Assembly (NCBI GenBank): GCA_934131175.1
Contig: CAKOZD010000004.1
Span: 1-64,000 of the forward strand
DNA length: 64,000 nt
Direction: 5' to 3'
Origin: an uncultured Bacilli bacterium
Lineage (GTDB): Bacteria > Bacillota_I > Bacilli_A > RF39 > UBA660
In this document: positions 50,581-58,767 of the stretch, piece by piece
Position numbering within the stretch: the first letter of the stretch is position 1
Layout: each line of letters opens with the position of its first letter
Position numbers and translations under genes: made by a program
Notes under the pieces: generated by a model
Databases searched by the model: none
Told to the model about the DNA's origin: nothing
Seen by the model: the letters and a program-made list of their open reading frames with translations, nothing else

Positions 50581-50889
50581 TATTTGATCTATGTATTTTT
50601 TTAATTGTTTAGAGTTAGAACCAAGAATTATTTTCAATTGATTATCTATTTCTACGATTCCTTTTGCCCCTAATTTTTGAATACCTTCTTTATTTGCTTT
50701 AGATACATCTTTTAATGTTACTTTGAAGCGAGACATATTAGTTTCTGTACTAATAATATTATCTTTTCCTCCAAGTAACTCGACTAATTTATTAAAATCA
50801 AGTCCTGCATCTTTTTTTGTAGCTTTAATTAGTGCTAGTAAAATTATAATTAATACTACTGCAATAATTATATATTGTATAAAATCCAT
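50575..50889 (-). CDS. Membrane-anchored PTS EIIB-like domain without phosphocysteine
   Basis: A 104-residue protein: one N-terminal transmembrane segment (about 4-22), then a domain resembling the IIB domain of glucose-type PTS permeases. Matches include LVELLGGKDNIISTETNMSR, KLGAKGIVE and the C-terminal helix LKKYIDQ. Active IIB domains have Cys where this reads N-M (normally CxTRLR), so phosphotransfer is unlikely and a binding or regulatory role is more plausible. ATG 50889 follows GGTGATATTAATT. No PTS permease is nearby. Confidence 0.75.
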   Translation of the reverse strand: MDFIQYIIIAVVLIIILLALIKATKKDAGLDFNKLVELLGGKDNIISTETNMSRFKVTLKDVSKANKEGIQKLGAKGIVEIDNQLKIILGSNSKQLKKYIDQIK

Positions 50890-50947
50890 AATTAATATCA
50901 CCAAATTAATTATATATTATTTTTTAATAAAAATAAAGTTTTTATTT

Positions 50948-52450
50948 TTAACCTTGTTTTGTATAAGTCTTTTCTGTTGGTATTTCTTGTACTCCATCAT
51001 AAATCATTATTTCTTCTCCAACATAAATCATATCAGCATTTACAATATTTGGATTGTAATATAATATTACATCTTCTGTTGTATTAAATCTAGTTGCAAT
51101 TTCTGATAGAGTGTCCCCTTCTATAACTTCGTAGAATGTTTTACCATCATCAGACTCATCTTCATTTGTATTTAATGTTATTGTTTTATTAGAATCACTT
51201 GATAATAATTTAGTAATTGTTAATGTAGAACCACTTACAACAACAGATACAATTAGAGTAATTAAGAAAGCTTTTTTTCTTGTCTTTCCTTTTATCTTAC
51301 TTAATTTTTCTGCTAATGCATCATAAATATCTAAAGTTTTATCTAATCCTCTATCTACTAAGTCATATAGTATATCTAATAATGAACTTATATTTAATTT
51401 TTTTAAACTATTTATTAGTATTTTTATTTTGCTTGTTTTAGATGTTTTTTTACTTTCTTCATCATCAAATTCGTCATCATCAAAGTCTTCGTCATCAAAT
51501 TCTTCGTCATCAAATTCTTCATTGTCAAATTCTTCATCATCAAAGTCTTCGCTAGCATATTCTTCTTCATCATATTCTTCATCTTCTTCGTATCCATCAT
51601 TTGAATCATCACAGTCTGAAGTACAAAAGTGACTAATTGAGCATGTCTGTATTGGTTCACTACTGTTTCCATCATATTTAAATGCTTTATCAAATTTCAT
51701 ACTATAGGCAATACCTCCATCAACACATACTACTTTTCTTACTTTTCCATCTGCTCCACGTAAGTTTAAGTTTTGATTTTGACGAAGTTGAATAGGAGTA
51801 TGTCCTATTACTATAATTGATGATGCATCTGGTAAATGACTTGCTGCTAATTCATCATCTTCTACACTTCTTCCTTTTCTATACCAAAGAATATTAGAAG
51901 CAATATTAAGTGATTTTTCATCTGTTAATGATTCTACATCTCTTAAATTTAGATTTGGATATTTTTTATATACTTTATCGTCAAAATATGCATGTGCTAG
52001 ACAATAAGTCTTTCCTTTATAGAAATGTTTTCTTTGTATAGGTTGACTTCCTAACCAATTCTTTAATAAATCAAATTCTTTTTTATTTGTGTGATGTAAT
52101 AAAGCTACATCCTCTAATGTTTTATCTCCACCATTCTTTTCAATACTATCTGCGTAAGCCTTTGTTGTATCTATTGTATCCATATAACCAAATAGCATTT
52201 GATCATGGTTTCCTGGAATATAGTGTACTCTTTCTGGATATTTATCAGAAAGACCTTTTATTCTTCTTAATAATCTTATTCCATCTTTTCCATCTAAGTT
52301 TTTTCCTCTATCAGTAGCATCTCCTAATATATAAATATGTTCATATTCATCTAAATAATATTTTTCAATCTTATCTACTGGCCAACTAAATGAGTGAAAA
52401 TCACTTAGTACTACAAATGACCCCTTTTTAAACTTTTCCTTTTTATTCAT
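50948..52450 (-). CDS. Calcineurin-like phosphatase fused to TM and LysM domain
   Basis: A 500-residue protein. Residues about 10-275 form a metallophosphoesterase with SDFHS near 18, GDATDRG near 43, GNHDQML near 82 and GHTPIQ near 215. Then come an acidic repeat tract of DDEEF-type units (about 285-335), a helical region, one transmembrane segment near 395-415, and a C-terminal LysM domain (EGDTLSEIATRFNTTEDVI). The likely topology is phosphatase inside and LysM outside in the wall. The phosphatase resembles PPP-type or Ap4A-hydrolase-like enzymes. ATG 52450 follows GGGGGATTTAGA. Confidence 0.85.
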   Translation of the reverse strand: MNKKEKFKKGSFVVLSDFHSFSWPVDKIEKYYLDEYEHIYILGDATDRGKNLDGKDGIRLLRRIKGLSDKYPERVHYIPGNHDQMLFGYMDTIDTTKAYADSIEKNGGDKTLEDVALLHHTNKKEFDLLKNWLGSQPIQRKHFYKGKTYCLAHAYFDDKVYKKYPNLNLRDVESLTDEKSLNIASNILWYRKGRSVEDDELAASHLPDASSIIVIGHTPIQLRQNQNLNLRGADGKVRKVVCVDGGIAYSMKFDKAFKYDGNSSEPIQTCSISHFCTSDCDDSNDGYEEDEEYDEEEYASEDFDDEEFDNEEFDDEEFDDEDFDDDEFDDEESKKTSKTSKIKILINSLKKLNISSLLDILYDLVDRGLDKTLDIYDALAEKLSKIKGKTRKKAFLITLIVSVVVSGSTLTITKLLSSDSNKTITLNTNEDESDDGKTFYEVIEGDTLSEIATRFNTTEDVILYYNPNIVNADMIYVGEEIMIYDGVQEIPTEKTYTKQG

Positions 52451-52550
52451 TTCTAAATCCCCCAATTTCAAAAATATCGATGAATATTATAGTTATAATT
52501 TTAAAAAATGCAATATCAAAATTAAAAAAAACAAAGAATTTTTTCTTTGC

Positions 52551-53300
52551 TTATATTTGAGTAATCTGATTAACTTTTTTTATAAAATCTTTACTTTTAA
52601 TATATAGTCCTGTGTATCTGTCATAATAATCATTTAAAAATATATTTATTTCTTTTGTAACTAGTGGGCTTACTTCCAATTTTTTTATATTTTTTATATC
52701 TACATAGTAATACATTCTAACTATTTTTATTGTTTTTTCACTTACAATATACTCATTTGTATAACAATTACCACAGACATATCCTCCTGCATCACTTGAT
52801 AAAGTTACAATATTTTTATTACTACCACAGATACTACATGAATCAATATTTGGAGATACTCCTAAATAATCTAATAATTTTATTTCTATGATGTTTGTTA
52901 AAATAATGGGACTTAGTCCTTCTTCTAATTTTGTTAATGTATCTCTTAGAATAGAAAATACTTCTTTAGAATCTGTTTGTCTAACTACTTGTGTGGTTAA
53001 ATCAAGGATATATGATGCATATGATATTTTTTCTAAATCCATTAGTGTCTTAGAAAATGAATTAATTATATCTATACTTATAAGAGTTGATACTCCTTGT
53101 TCTTTATAATAAACATTAAACTTTCCATATATTAGTTTTCTGCTTACTCCTCTTAATTTGCTTTTCATTTTACGACAGCCTTTAGACATAATTCCTATAA
53201 GACCATATTTATCAGTTAAAACATTTAGTATCTTACTTGATTCACCATAATTAGTTTCACTTAATATGATTCCTTCAAATGTTTCTATTCTCATTTTCAT
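52551..53300 (-). CDS. recO: DNA repair protein RecO
   Basis: Loads RecA onto SSB-coated DNA with RecF and RecR. 249 residues: N-terminal OB fold (ETFEGIILSETNYGESSKIL, then KGCRKMKSKLRG), helical middle, and a zinc site with CSICG and CGNC near 160-185. The start may be ATG 53300 or the ATG two codons later. It lies after era and yqzL, the standard Bacillus order, with the yqzL stop 5 nt away, so translation is probably coupled. Confidence 0.92.
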   Translation of the reverse strand: MKMRIETFEGIILSETNYGESSKILNVLTDKYGLIGIMSKGCRKMKSKLRGVSRKLIYGKFNVYYKEQGVSTLISIDIINSFSKTLMDLEKISYASYILDLTTQVVRQTDSKEVFSILRDTLTKLEEGLSPIILTNIIEIKLLDYLGVSPNIDSCSICGSNKNIVTLSSDAGGYVCGNCYTNEYIVSEKTIKIVRMYYYVDIKNIKKLEVSPLVTKEINIFLNDYYDRYTGLYIKSKDFIKKVNQITQI

Positions 53301-53304
53301 AGCA

Positions 53305-53388
53305 TCACTTCTTTAACTTCATCATTAAATTATAGTATTTTATATTACCTGTTTTATTAAATAATTTCCATAAAATATCTATAGTCAT
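53305..53388 (-). CDS. yqzL: YqzL-like micro-protein
   Basis: A 27-residue protein, MTIDILWKLFNKTGNIKYYN plus LMMKLKK, matching the YqzL family (WKLFxKTGxxxxY core) found between era and recO in Bacillus. AGAGGTGA lies 4 nt before ATG 53388, and the stop is TGA. Its ribosome site is part of a hairpin with an upstream TCACCACT, so translation may depend on ribosomes arriving from era. Function of the family is not established. Confidence 0.85.
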   Translation of the reverse strand: MTIDILWKLFNKTGNIKYYNLMMKLKK

Positions 53389-53429
53389 AAAATCACCTCT
53401 ACTTATATAGTGGTGATTTTTTTGAAATT

Positions 53430-54320
53430 TTATTCATCTTCGTCTTTTAAACCAAATTCTATGAAGTATTTTTCTTCATCTCTCCAGTTTTTGATTGATT
53501 TTACATATGTTTCTAAGAAAACTTTCTTTCCTAAGAATTCTTCCATATCATGTCTTGCTCTTGTACCTATTTCTTTTAGCATTGATCCTTGTTTTCCAAT
53601 GATTATTTTTTTGATATTATCACGGTCAACTACAATTAGTACTTGAATATGAACTACTTTTTCATCTTCTTCATAGTTTTCTACATAGCAAGTTACTGTA
53701 TGTGGAATTTCATCTCTTGTTAATTCTAGTACTTTTTCTCTTACGAACTCTGCCATTATAAATCTTGTTGTTACATTTGTAAGTTCTTCTTCTGAATAGA
53801 TTTTTTCACTTTCTGGTAATTCTTTTTTAATACAATCTATTAATAAATCAACATTGTCTTTTTTTCTTGCTGATATTGGAATTATTTCTTTAAAGTCATA
53901 TAACTCTTTTAATTCAGCAATATTTTTTAATAAATCTTCTTTATTTTTTACTAAGTCAATTTTATTTAGAAGTAAAAATACTGGGATATTTTTATTTTTT
54001 ATTTTTTCTAATATGAATTTGTCACCTTTACCAAAACCTTTTGATATATCTACTAAGAATAAGATTATATCTACTCCTTCAGTATTGTTATAGGCTTTTT
54101 TATTCATTAAGTTGCCTAATTTATTACTTGGTTTATGAATTCCTGGTGTATCTACAAATATAATTTGTGAGTCATCATCGTTATATATTCCATTTATTAC
54201 ATTTCTTGTTGTTCCAGAAACATTTGAAGTTATTGCAAGTTTCATTCCTAAAATTGAATTTAGAAGAGAACTTTTACCAACATTTGGTCTTCCTACTAAA
54301 CTAACAAATCCACATTTCAT
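53430..54320 (-). CDS. era: GTPase Era
   Basis: A GTPase that binds the 3' end of 16S rRNA and assists 30S assembly. 296 residues: G1 GRPNVGKSS near 10, switch TTRNVI, G3 DTPGIH near 58, G4 NKID near 122, G5 SARKK near 150, and a KH RNA-binding domain after about 200 with GKQGSMLKEIG. It overlaps the cdd stop by 4 nt. The order ybeY-dgkA-cdd-era-yqzL-recO is conserved in Bacillus. Confidence 0.96.
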   Translation of the reverse strand: MKCGFVSLVGRPNVGKSSLLNSILGMKLAITSNVSGTTRNVINGIYNDDDSQIIFVDTPGIHKPSNKLGNLMNKKAYNNTEGVDIILFLVDISKGFGKGDKFILEKIKNKNIPVFLLLNKIDLVKNKEDLLKNIAELKELYDFKEIIPISARKKDNVDLLIDCIKKELPESEKIYSEEELTNVTTRFIMAEFVREKVLELTRDEIPHTVTCYVENYEEDEKVVHIQVLIVVDRDNIKKIIIGKQGSMLKEIGTRARHDMEEFLGKKVFLETYVKSIKNWRDEEKYFIEFGLKDEDE

Positions 54321-54706
54321 TTTAAATCATCCTCTCCAAATGGGTATGGGCATAGTTCTTCTACTGTGTGACAAACACTTTCTCCTTTTGTGTTATAACA
54401 AATTACTTTTGCATCTTTATCAAATACTTCAGATATCATTTGTCTACACACAAAGCATGGCATTCCTATAGTTTCTGTTGATGATGTCATAACATGTAAT
54501 TCTTTAAATTCACCTTTTTTTACTCCAGCAGTTAGTGCGGTAAATATTGCTGTTCTTTCAGCACAAGTTCCAGCTCTTGTTGATGCATCTTCTACATTTA
54601 CTCCAGGATATTCTTTTCCATCTTTTGTAACTACTATTGCTGAAACTGGATAATTTGAAATTGGAACATAACTATTTTTATGCAATTCTAATAATTTTTC
54701 TATCAT
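54317..54706 (-). CDS. cdd: Cytidine deaminase
   Basis: Deaminates cytidine and deoxycytidine for pyrimidine salvage. 129 residues with the zinc site: TCAERTAIF near 50 (Cys plus catalytic Glu) and PCFVCRQ near 87. The N-terminal ISNYPVSAIVVTKDGKEYPG is the usual substrate-side strand. AAAGGAGAAG precedes ATG 54706. Its 3' end overlaps era, giving translational coupling. Confidence 0.93.
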   Translation of the reverse strand: MIEKLLELHKNSYVPISNYPVSAIVVTKDGKEYPGVNVEDASTRAGTCAERTAIFTALTAGVKKGEFKELHVMTSSTETIGMPCFVCRQMISEVFDKDAKVICYNTKGESVCHTVEELCPYPFGEDDLK

Positions 54707-54718
54707 TTAACTTCTCCT

Positions 54719-55150
54719 TTAAATTAGTTCTAATATTTTTGGTACGAATATAATAATTCCTCCGATTAGCGCTGCAAAGCATAATATTAATGTTGCAGAG
54801 CTTGCTGTGTCTTTTGCAATTTTTGCTAGTGGATGAATTTCAGTTGTTACTAAGTCTACTGTTGCTTCTATTGCTGAGTTTAACATTTCACAAGCAGCGA
54901 TTGCTGCACATATAAAGATTATAAATAACCATTCATATGTACTTACATTTAAAATAAGTCCACAAGATATTGCAAATATTGTTGCACATATAATTATTAT
55001 TATATTATGTTCATATTTTGTTGCATATACGATTCCGTCTATTGCATGTAAAAAACTTTTATAATATCTTTCTAGTGCAGACCCTGTATCTTTATTTCTT
55101 TTTGGTGTTTTTTCTCCAAATAATTTTCTTAGTTTATCTAGTAATGCCAT
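54719..55150 (-). CDS. dgkA: Diacylglycerol/undecaprenol kinase
   Basis: A 143-residue membrane kinase that in Gram-positives phosphorylates undecaprenol (and is annotated as diacylglycerol kinase), recycling the cell-wall lipid carrier. Three transmembrane helices and the conserved ACEMLNSAIEATVDL block near 86-100, followed by KIAKDTASSATLIL, define the family. ATG 55150 lies inside the ybeY 3' end (17-nt overlap). Confidence 0.92.
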   Translation of the reverse strand: MALLDKLRKLFGEKTPKRNKDTGSALERYYKSFLHAIDGIVYATKYEHNIIIIICATIFAISCGLILNVSTYEWLFIIFICAAIAACEMLNSAIEATVDLVTTEIHPLAKIAKDTASSATLILCFAALIGGIIIFVPKILELI

Positions 55151-55583
55151 AAGAGTTTAATACCTCCTCTTGTTTTGCAAACATTACTTTCTCATCTTCT
55201 TCAGTCATATGATCATAACCTAATAAATGATAAAAACCATGAACTGCTAAAAAGCATATTTCTCTTAAGAATGAATGACCATATTCTTCTGCTTGAGCCT
55301 TAGCCTTATCAAGTGATATATATACATCTCCTAAAATTCTTTCTTCATCTGGTATTATTACTGTATCTTCATCTTCTAATGCAAATGTAATAACATCTGT
55401 TTCTCTATCAATATGACGATAATTTTTATTTAATTCATGAATATAATTATTATCGACAATAATAAGATTAAAACTTGTATTTTCCATATGTTCTTTTTCT
55501 AAAGCACTATATAATACTTTTTCTACTGTTTCTAATTCTTTTACTTCTTCTTCTGTTTGATTAAATATTTCAATTTTATTCAT
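55134..55583 (-). CDS. ybeY: rRNA maturation endoribonuclease YbeY
   Basis: A zinc enzyme needed for 16S rRNA 3'-end maturation and ribosome quality control. 149 residues with the signature HGFYHLLGYDH near 115-125, slightly variant from HGxLHLxGYDH, and the upstream NKNYRHIDRETDVITFA block. GGAGGAAAT precedes ATG 55583. In Bacillus phoH and yqfF lie just upstream; here a VanZ-like gene takes that place. Confidence 0.93.
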   Translation of the reverse strand: MNKIEIFNQTEEEVKELETVEKVLYSALEKEHMENTSFNLIIVDNNYIHELNKNYRHIDRETDVITFALEDEDTVIIPDEERILGDVYISLDKAKAQAEEYGHSFLREICFLAVHGFYHLLGYDHMTEEDEKVMFAKQEEVLNSYGITR

Positions 55584-55592
55584 ATTTCCTCC

Positions 55593-56201
55593 TTAAATTA
55601 GATAGACTGTTGAAACTATAACAATTAATGTAATTATTGCTAAAACATTTAAAAACCATTCACTATGACAAAATTTTGGTAATTTCTCGCCTATTCCTTT
55701 TAATATTTTATATATTAAATATCCAAATATACCACCTAGTAAGTTTAATATTATATCATCAACATCAAATACTCTTCCTATTACTAATTGTACTGTTTCA
55801 ATTGATACTGATGCTATTACTGTAAGCATTAATGGTAAGTTTATTTTTTCTACTTTTAAATATAAGCTTGCGAATAAACCAAATGGCATAAACATAATCA
55901 TATTTCCTAAAACGTTTTTTATGAATAATTTACTCGTTATATTATAACGCAGAATTTCTCTGAATGGAACAAAATTATTACTTGCCCAAGAAGTATCATC
56001 TTGAAATGTAACTACTTGGAATAAACATAATATATAAATGATAAAACTTAACATAAGTAATTCTTTATATAGGACCATTTTTTCTTTATTTTTTATTAGA
56101 TAAGTGACTCTAAATGAAACTAAAATTATTACTGAAATTAGTATCATTGGCCAAGTGAACTCTATAACTCCATGAATTGTACTACTTAATGGTCCCAACA
56201 T
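55593..56201 (-). CDS. VanZ-like membrane protein
   Basis: A 202-residue protein with about five transmembrane segments and the VanZ-family pattern: NFVPFREI near 76, NVLGNMIMFMPFGLF near 98, SIETVQLVIGRVFDVDDIILN near 132-152, and LLGGIFGYL. VanZ itself gives low-level teicoplanin resistance, but most members have unknown roles. It is inserted between yqfD and ybeY (4 and 9 nt spacing) in the place usually held by phoH, and appears fully integrated in the operon. Confidence 0.85.
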   Translation of the reverse strand: MLGPLSSTIHGVIEFTWPMILISVIILVSFRVTYLIKNKEKMVLYKELLMLSFIIYILCLFQVVTFQDDTSWASNNFVPFREILRYNITSKLFIKNVLGNMIMFMPFGLFASLYLKVEKINLPLMLTVIASVSIETVQLVIGRVFDVDDIILNLLGGIFGYLIYKILKGIGEKLPKFCHSEWFLNVLAIITLIVIVSTVYLI

Positions 56202-56205
56202 AAAA

Positions 56206-57366
56206 TCACTCTTCTTTCTTATTTAACTCATCTATATTTATACCACTTATGTCAAAATAGGATGTTATATTTTCTTCTGCAACAATAAACACTTCTATAT
56301 CTATTTTACTATTATTTATACTATTTTTCAAAATTTTTTTATCTAGTATATGTTCATCTTTTTTTAGACCTTCTTTAACTTTATTTTCAGCAAGCATTAA
56401 AGCCTTTTTTTCTATTTCTTTTTTTGATAATTGTTGCTCTTTTCTATTTATTTCTAGATATTTAGATAAGCTAATTTCCATTGGAACTAATTTACTTCCT
56501 ACTATATTATACTTTTTTATTTTATATTCACTGAATTTATTTCCTAATTTATATTCTTTATTTAATATTTTTATATAAAAACCTGTTTTCTCATTTGATG
56601 TATAAATTGTATTTAGTGTAGTATTTTCTAGTGATAGTTTTACTTTATACCATGTTTTTCCATAAATAAGTCCTTTAGCACAAACTTTTGTTTTAACAGT
56701 TTCTTTATTATGAATTAGGCCACTTACAATAGTTTCTCCTGCTACTACATAATCATTTTTCTTTTTTATTATTTCTCCATTTTCTACATTTATCTTAGTA
56801 ATTACTGCATTCTTTTTGGAAACAATATTTCTTGGAAGACACTCATCTTCTTTTTCTTTTACTTTTCTTTCTTCTACTTTAATAACATACTTTGTCCCTA
56901 TTCTTTCTATTTCTAACCATTCAATATCTTTATTTTCCAATAATTTTTCTTTTATATTATTTACTTTATTATCACTTAAGACAAAATTGTATTTTTTTAT
57001 TCCAAGGTCTGTTAATTCTTCTTTTATTTCTTTTACTAGTTTCTTATTATGATTTATTACTTCTACTTTAAATATAATATGAGATAGAAAGATATTTATA
57101 AAAATTGCGAATAAAAAAAAGAAAAGTAATAATCTATATTTATTAAATAAATATTTTAATTTACTTACTCCATATCTATTAATTATTTTTACTTTAGAAG
57201 TTGTTTTTATTTTCTTTACTTTTTTATAATCCTTATAGTCAATTATTATTTCTAATTTATTATGAGATTTTACAAGATCATATATATTAATTTTTCTTCG
57301 TATTAATTCTTTAAAGAAATAATTTGTGTATTTTCCTGTTACTTCTATTTTTATTCTATCAATCAT
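56206..57366 (-). CDS. yqfD: Sporulation protein YqfD
   Basis: A 386-residue membrane protein of the YqfD/SpoIV-associated family, expressed in the mother cell of endospore formers. It has an N-terminal cytoplasmic domain, one transmembrane segment near 77-96 (YRLLLFFFLFAIFINIFLSHI), then a long external region with the family features: GIKKYNF, IERIGTKYVIKVEERK and the VVAGETIVSG block. Its ATG overlaps yqfC by 8 nt. The pair is a strong marker of endosporulation. Confidence 0.88.
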   Translation of the reverse strand: MIDRIKIEVTGKYTNYFFKELIRRKINIYDLVKSHNKLEIIIDYKDYKKVKKIKTTSKVKIINRYGVSKLKYLFNKYRLLLFFFLFAIFINIFLSHIIFKVEVINHNKKLVKEIKEELTDLGIKKYNFVLSDNKVNNIKEKLLENKDIEWLEIERIGTKYVIKVEERKVKEKEDECLPRNIVSKKNAVITKINVENGEIIKKKNDYVVAGETIVSGLIHNKETVKTKVCAKGLIYGKTWYKVKLSLENTTLNTIYTSNEKTGFYIKILNKEYKLGNKFSEYKIKKYNIVGSKLVPMEISLSKYLEINRKEQQLSKKEIEKKALMLAENKVKEGLKKDEHILDKKILKNSINNSKIDIEVFIVAEENITSYFDISGINIDELNKKEE

Positions 57367-57598
57367 TTACTACCTCTAAACTAGTTACTTCTCCATTTAA
57401 TAATAGTTCATTGTCTAATAGTTTTTTTAGTATTAATTTTTTTCCTTTTATTATTATTTTTTTATTATTTATGTATAGTGATACATAGTTATCTTCTATT
57501 GTGATTAATCTTGTATAGTTTATTATATCTATTAAATTGTCCTCATATATTAGTTTAAATTTCTTATCATCAATATAATTATTTAATCTATCTAGCAT
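57359..57598 (-). CDS. yqfC: Sporulation protein YqfC (YabP/YqfC family)
   Basis: A 79-residue member of the YabP/YqfC family, small beta-rich proteins made during sporulation. Features include the DNLIDIINYTRLITIEDNYV segment and the C-terminal GEVTSLEVVN strand. The in-frame ATG at 57643 lies in the preceding terminator; ATG 57598 gives a protein of family length, with GGTG 7 nt upstream. It is coupled to yqfD. Confidence 0.85.
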   Translation of the reverse strand: MLDRLNNYIDDKKFKLIYEDNLIDIINYTRLITIEDNYVSLYINNKKIIIKGKKLILKKLLDNELLLNGEVTSLEVVND

Positions 57599-57629
57599 AT
57601 TATTCACCAGTAAATTATATGTTTTAAGG

Positions 57630-57656
57630 CAAAAAAAAAGCATTAATTTGCTTTTT
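57630..57656 (-). terminator. Terminator of yqeY
   Basis: Minus strand AAAAAGCA, 6-nt loop, TGCTTTTT, then T-run. Confidence 0.8.
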
Positions 57657-58092
57657 ATTGTAATTTTTCTCTTATGATTGTTGATACTTCTTTCATATCA
57701 GCTTTACCTTTTAATTTAGCTTGGGCTTCTTTCATAACTTTTCCCATGTCTTTTTGACTTTCTGGTTTTACTTCTTCAAAAATTTCATTAATTATTTTTT
57801 CTACTTCTTCTTTTGATAATTGTTCTGGTAAATATGCCATTAAAACATCGATTTCTTTTTGTGTTTTTTCTACTAGATCAGTTCTATTTCCTTTTTCAAA
57901 TTCTGTAATAGAATCTTTTCTCATTTTTATTTGTTTGTTTACAACATCAATTAATAAATCATCGTTAATTTCTTTTTTATGATCTATTTGTTCTTGTTTT
58001 AGGGCTGCTTTTACCATTCTAATTACAACAAGTCTGTCTTTGTCTTTTGACTTCATTGCTTCTATCATGTCTTTATCTAATTTTTCTACCAT
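57655..58092 (-). CDS. yqeY: GatB/YqeY domain protein
   Basis: A 145-residue protein homologous to the C-terminal tRNA-binding tail domain of GatB. Typical features are AMKSKDKDRLVVIRMVKAAL near 10-30, RKDSITEFEKGNRTDLVEKT, and the QKDMGKVMKEAQAKLKGKADM stretch near 115-135. Its function as a free-standing protein is unclear, possibly in tRNA-dependent amidation or tRNA binding. The longer in-frame start at 58164 is rejected because ATG 58092 follows AAAGGAGATGAAATT. It follows rpsU as in Bacillus but has its own promoter. Confidence 0.92.
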   Translation of the reverse strand: MVEKLDKDMIEAMKSKDKDRLVVIRMVKAALKQEQIDHKKEINDDLLIDVVNKQIKMRKDSITEFEKGNRTDLVEKTQKEIDVLMAYLPEQLSKEEVEKIINEIFEEVKPESQKDMGKVMKEAQAKLKGKADMKEVSTIIREKLQ

Positions 58093-58111
58093 AATTTCAT
58101 CTCCTTTGAAT

Positions 58112-58140
58112 ATTATAGCAGATTTCTTGGTAATATAAAA
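58112..58140 (-). promoter_or_regulatory. Promoter of yqeY
   Basis: Minus strand TTTTAT (58135-58140), 17-nt spacer, TATAAT (58112-58117) preceded by TGC (extended -10). Confidence 0.65.
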
Positions 58141-58160
58141 GATTTTTCCCTTATATATAA

Positions 58161-58192
58161 ACAAAAAATAGAGATATTAATAATCTCTATTT
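58161..58192 (-). terminator. Terminator of rpsU
   Basis: Minus strand AAATAGAGAT, loop, ATCTCTATTT, then T-run; the rpsU stop lies in it. Confidence 0.85.
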
Positions 58193-58380
58193 CTATTAGC
58201 ACGATCTCTTTTTCTAGAATTCTTGATTCCTTCTTTTTTTGCTGCTCTTCTCTTTACTCCTGGCTTATCATAAGCTTCTCTTTTTTTCCATTCTGAAGGG
58301 ACACCGTCTCTTGCTACTTTTTGTTTGAACTTTCTTAGAGCTTGATCAAGATTACCTCTAACAGTTACTTTAGTTGCCAT
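58177..58380 (-). CDS. rpsU: 30S ribosomal protein S21
   Basis: A 67-residue basic ribosomal protein, slightly longer than Bacillus S21 (57). VTVRGNLDQALRKFKQKVAR at the N terminus, then WKKREAYDKPGVKRRAAKKE, are diagnostic. ATG 58380 follows GGGAGGG at 7 nt; the ATG at 58398 is upstream of that site and rejected. It has a consensus promoter and a terminator. Confidence 0.96.
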   Translation of the reverse strand: MATKVTVRGNLDQALRKFKQKVARDGVPSEWKKREAYDKPGVKRRAAKKEGIKNSRKRDRANRNRDY

Positions 58381-58412
58381 CACTTTCCCTCCCTTCACTT
58401 CAACTACAATGA

Positions 58413-58441
58413 ATTATACCAAAAGATTTTTTCTTTTTCAA
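58413..58441 (-). promoter_or_regulatory. Promoter of rpsU
   Basis: Minus strand TTGAAA (58436-58441), 17-nt spacer, TATAAT (58413-58418). It lies right after the putative immunity gene. Confidence 0.85.
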
Positions 58442-58462
58442 CCTATTTTTTGACATTTTTTA

Positions 58463-58612
58463 TTATTTTTCAAAGAAAACATACAAATTTCTTAAAAATT
58501 TTCCAAGATAAAAGCCAGAATTAATTATAAATTTACAAATTATTGGTAAAGTTAGGATTATCAATATTATTATAGCAACACTTAAAACTATTTTTATTAT
58601 TTTAGAGGACAT
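58463..58612 (-). CDS. Small hydrophobic protein, putative bacteriocin immunity
   Basis: A 49-residue protein with a basic start, one strongly hydrophobic segment (residues 8-30, VLSVAIIILIILTLPIICKF) and a tail containing GFYLGKFLRNLY. It overlaps the second double-glycine peptide gene by 16 nt and is the last gene of the exporter operon, the place where class II bacteriocin immunity genes usually sit. There is no strong ribosome site next to ATG 58612 (the nearest AGGAG is about 19 nt away), so coupled translation is likely. Immunity is inferred from position and size only. Confidence 0.65.
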   Translation of the reverse strand: MSSKIIKIVLSVAIIILIILTLPIICKFIINSGFYLGKFLRNLYVFFEK

Positions 58613-58767
58613 AAATTATTTTCTGCTATTCTCCTTATTCCAGACCCTAGAGAATATCCTGCATCTTGTAATATTTTAATTACATTTACAATAGCATTTA
58701 TAACTGGTCCAGTTACATTTGTCCCACCTTTTATACTATCTAATTCTATTTCATTTAATTTAGTCAT
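58597..58767 (-). CDS. Double-glycine peptide precursor B (bacteriocin-like)
   Basis: A 56-residue precursor. Leader MTKLNEIELDSIKGG (residues 1-15) fits the LxxxELxxIxGG consensus cut by C39 exporters. The mature part of 41 residues, starting TNVTGPVINAIVNVIKI, has a hydrophobic amphipathic stretch, a GYSLG (GxxxG) motif as in two-peptide class IIb bacteriocins, an RR pair and one Cys near the end (LCPLK). AAGGAG lies 8 nt before ATG 58767, whose A is shared with the stop of precursor A. A peptide pheromone is the main alternative. Confidence 0.8.
   Translation of the reverse strand: MTKLNEIELDSIKGGTNVTGPVINAIVNVIKILQDAGYSLGSGIRRIAENNLCPLK

Noticed and set aside
51424..51693. Met/Leu-rich frame antisense or shifted to the acidic linker of the phosphatase-LysM protein
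   Set aside because: It is a frame shadow of Asp/Glu codon repeats.
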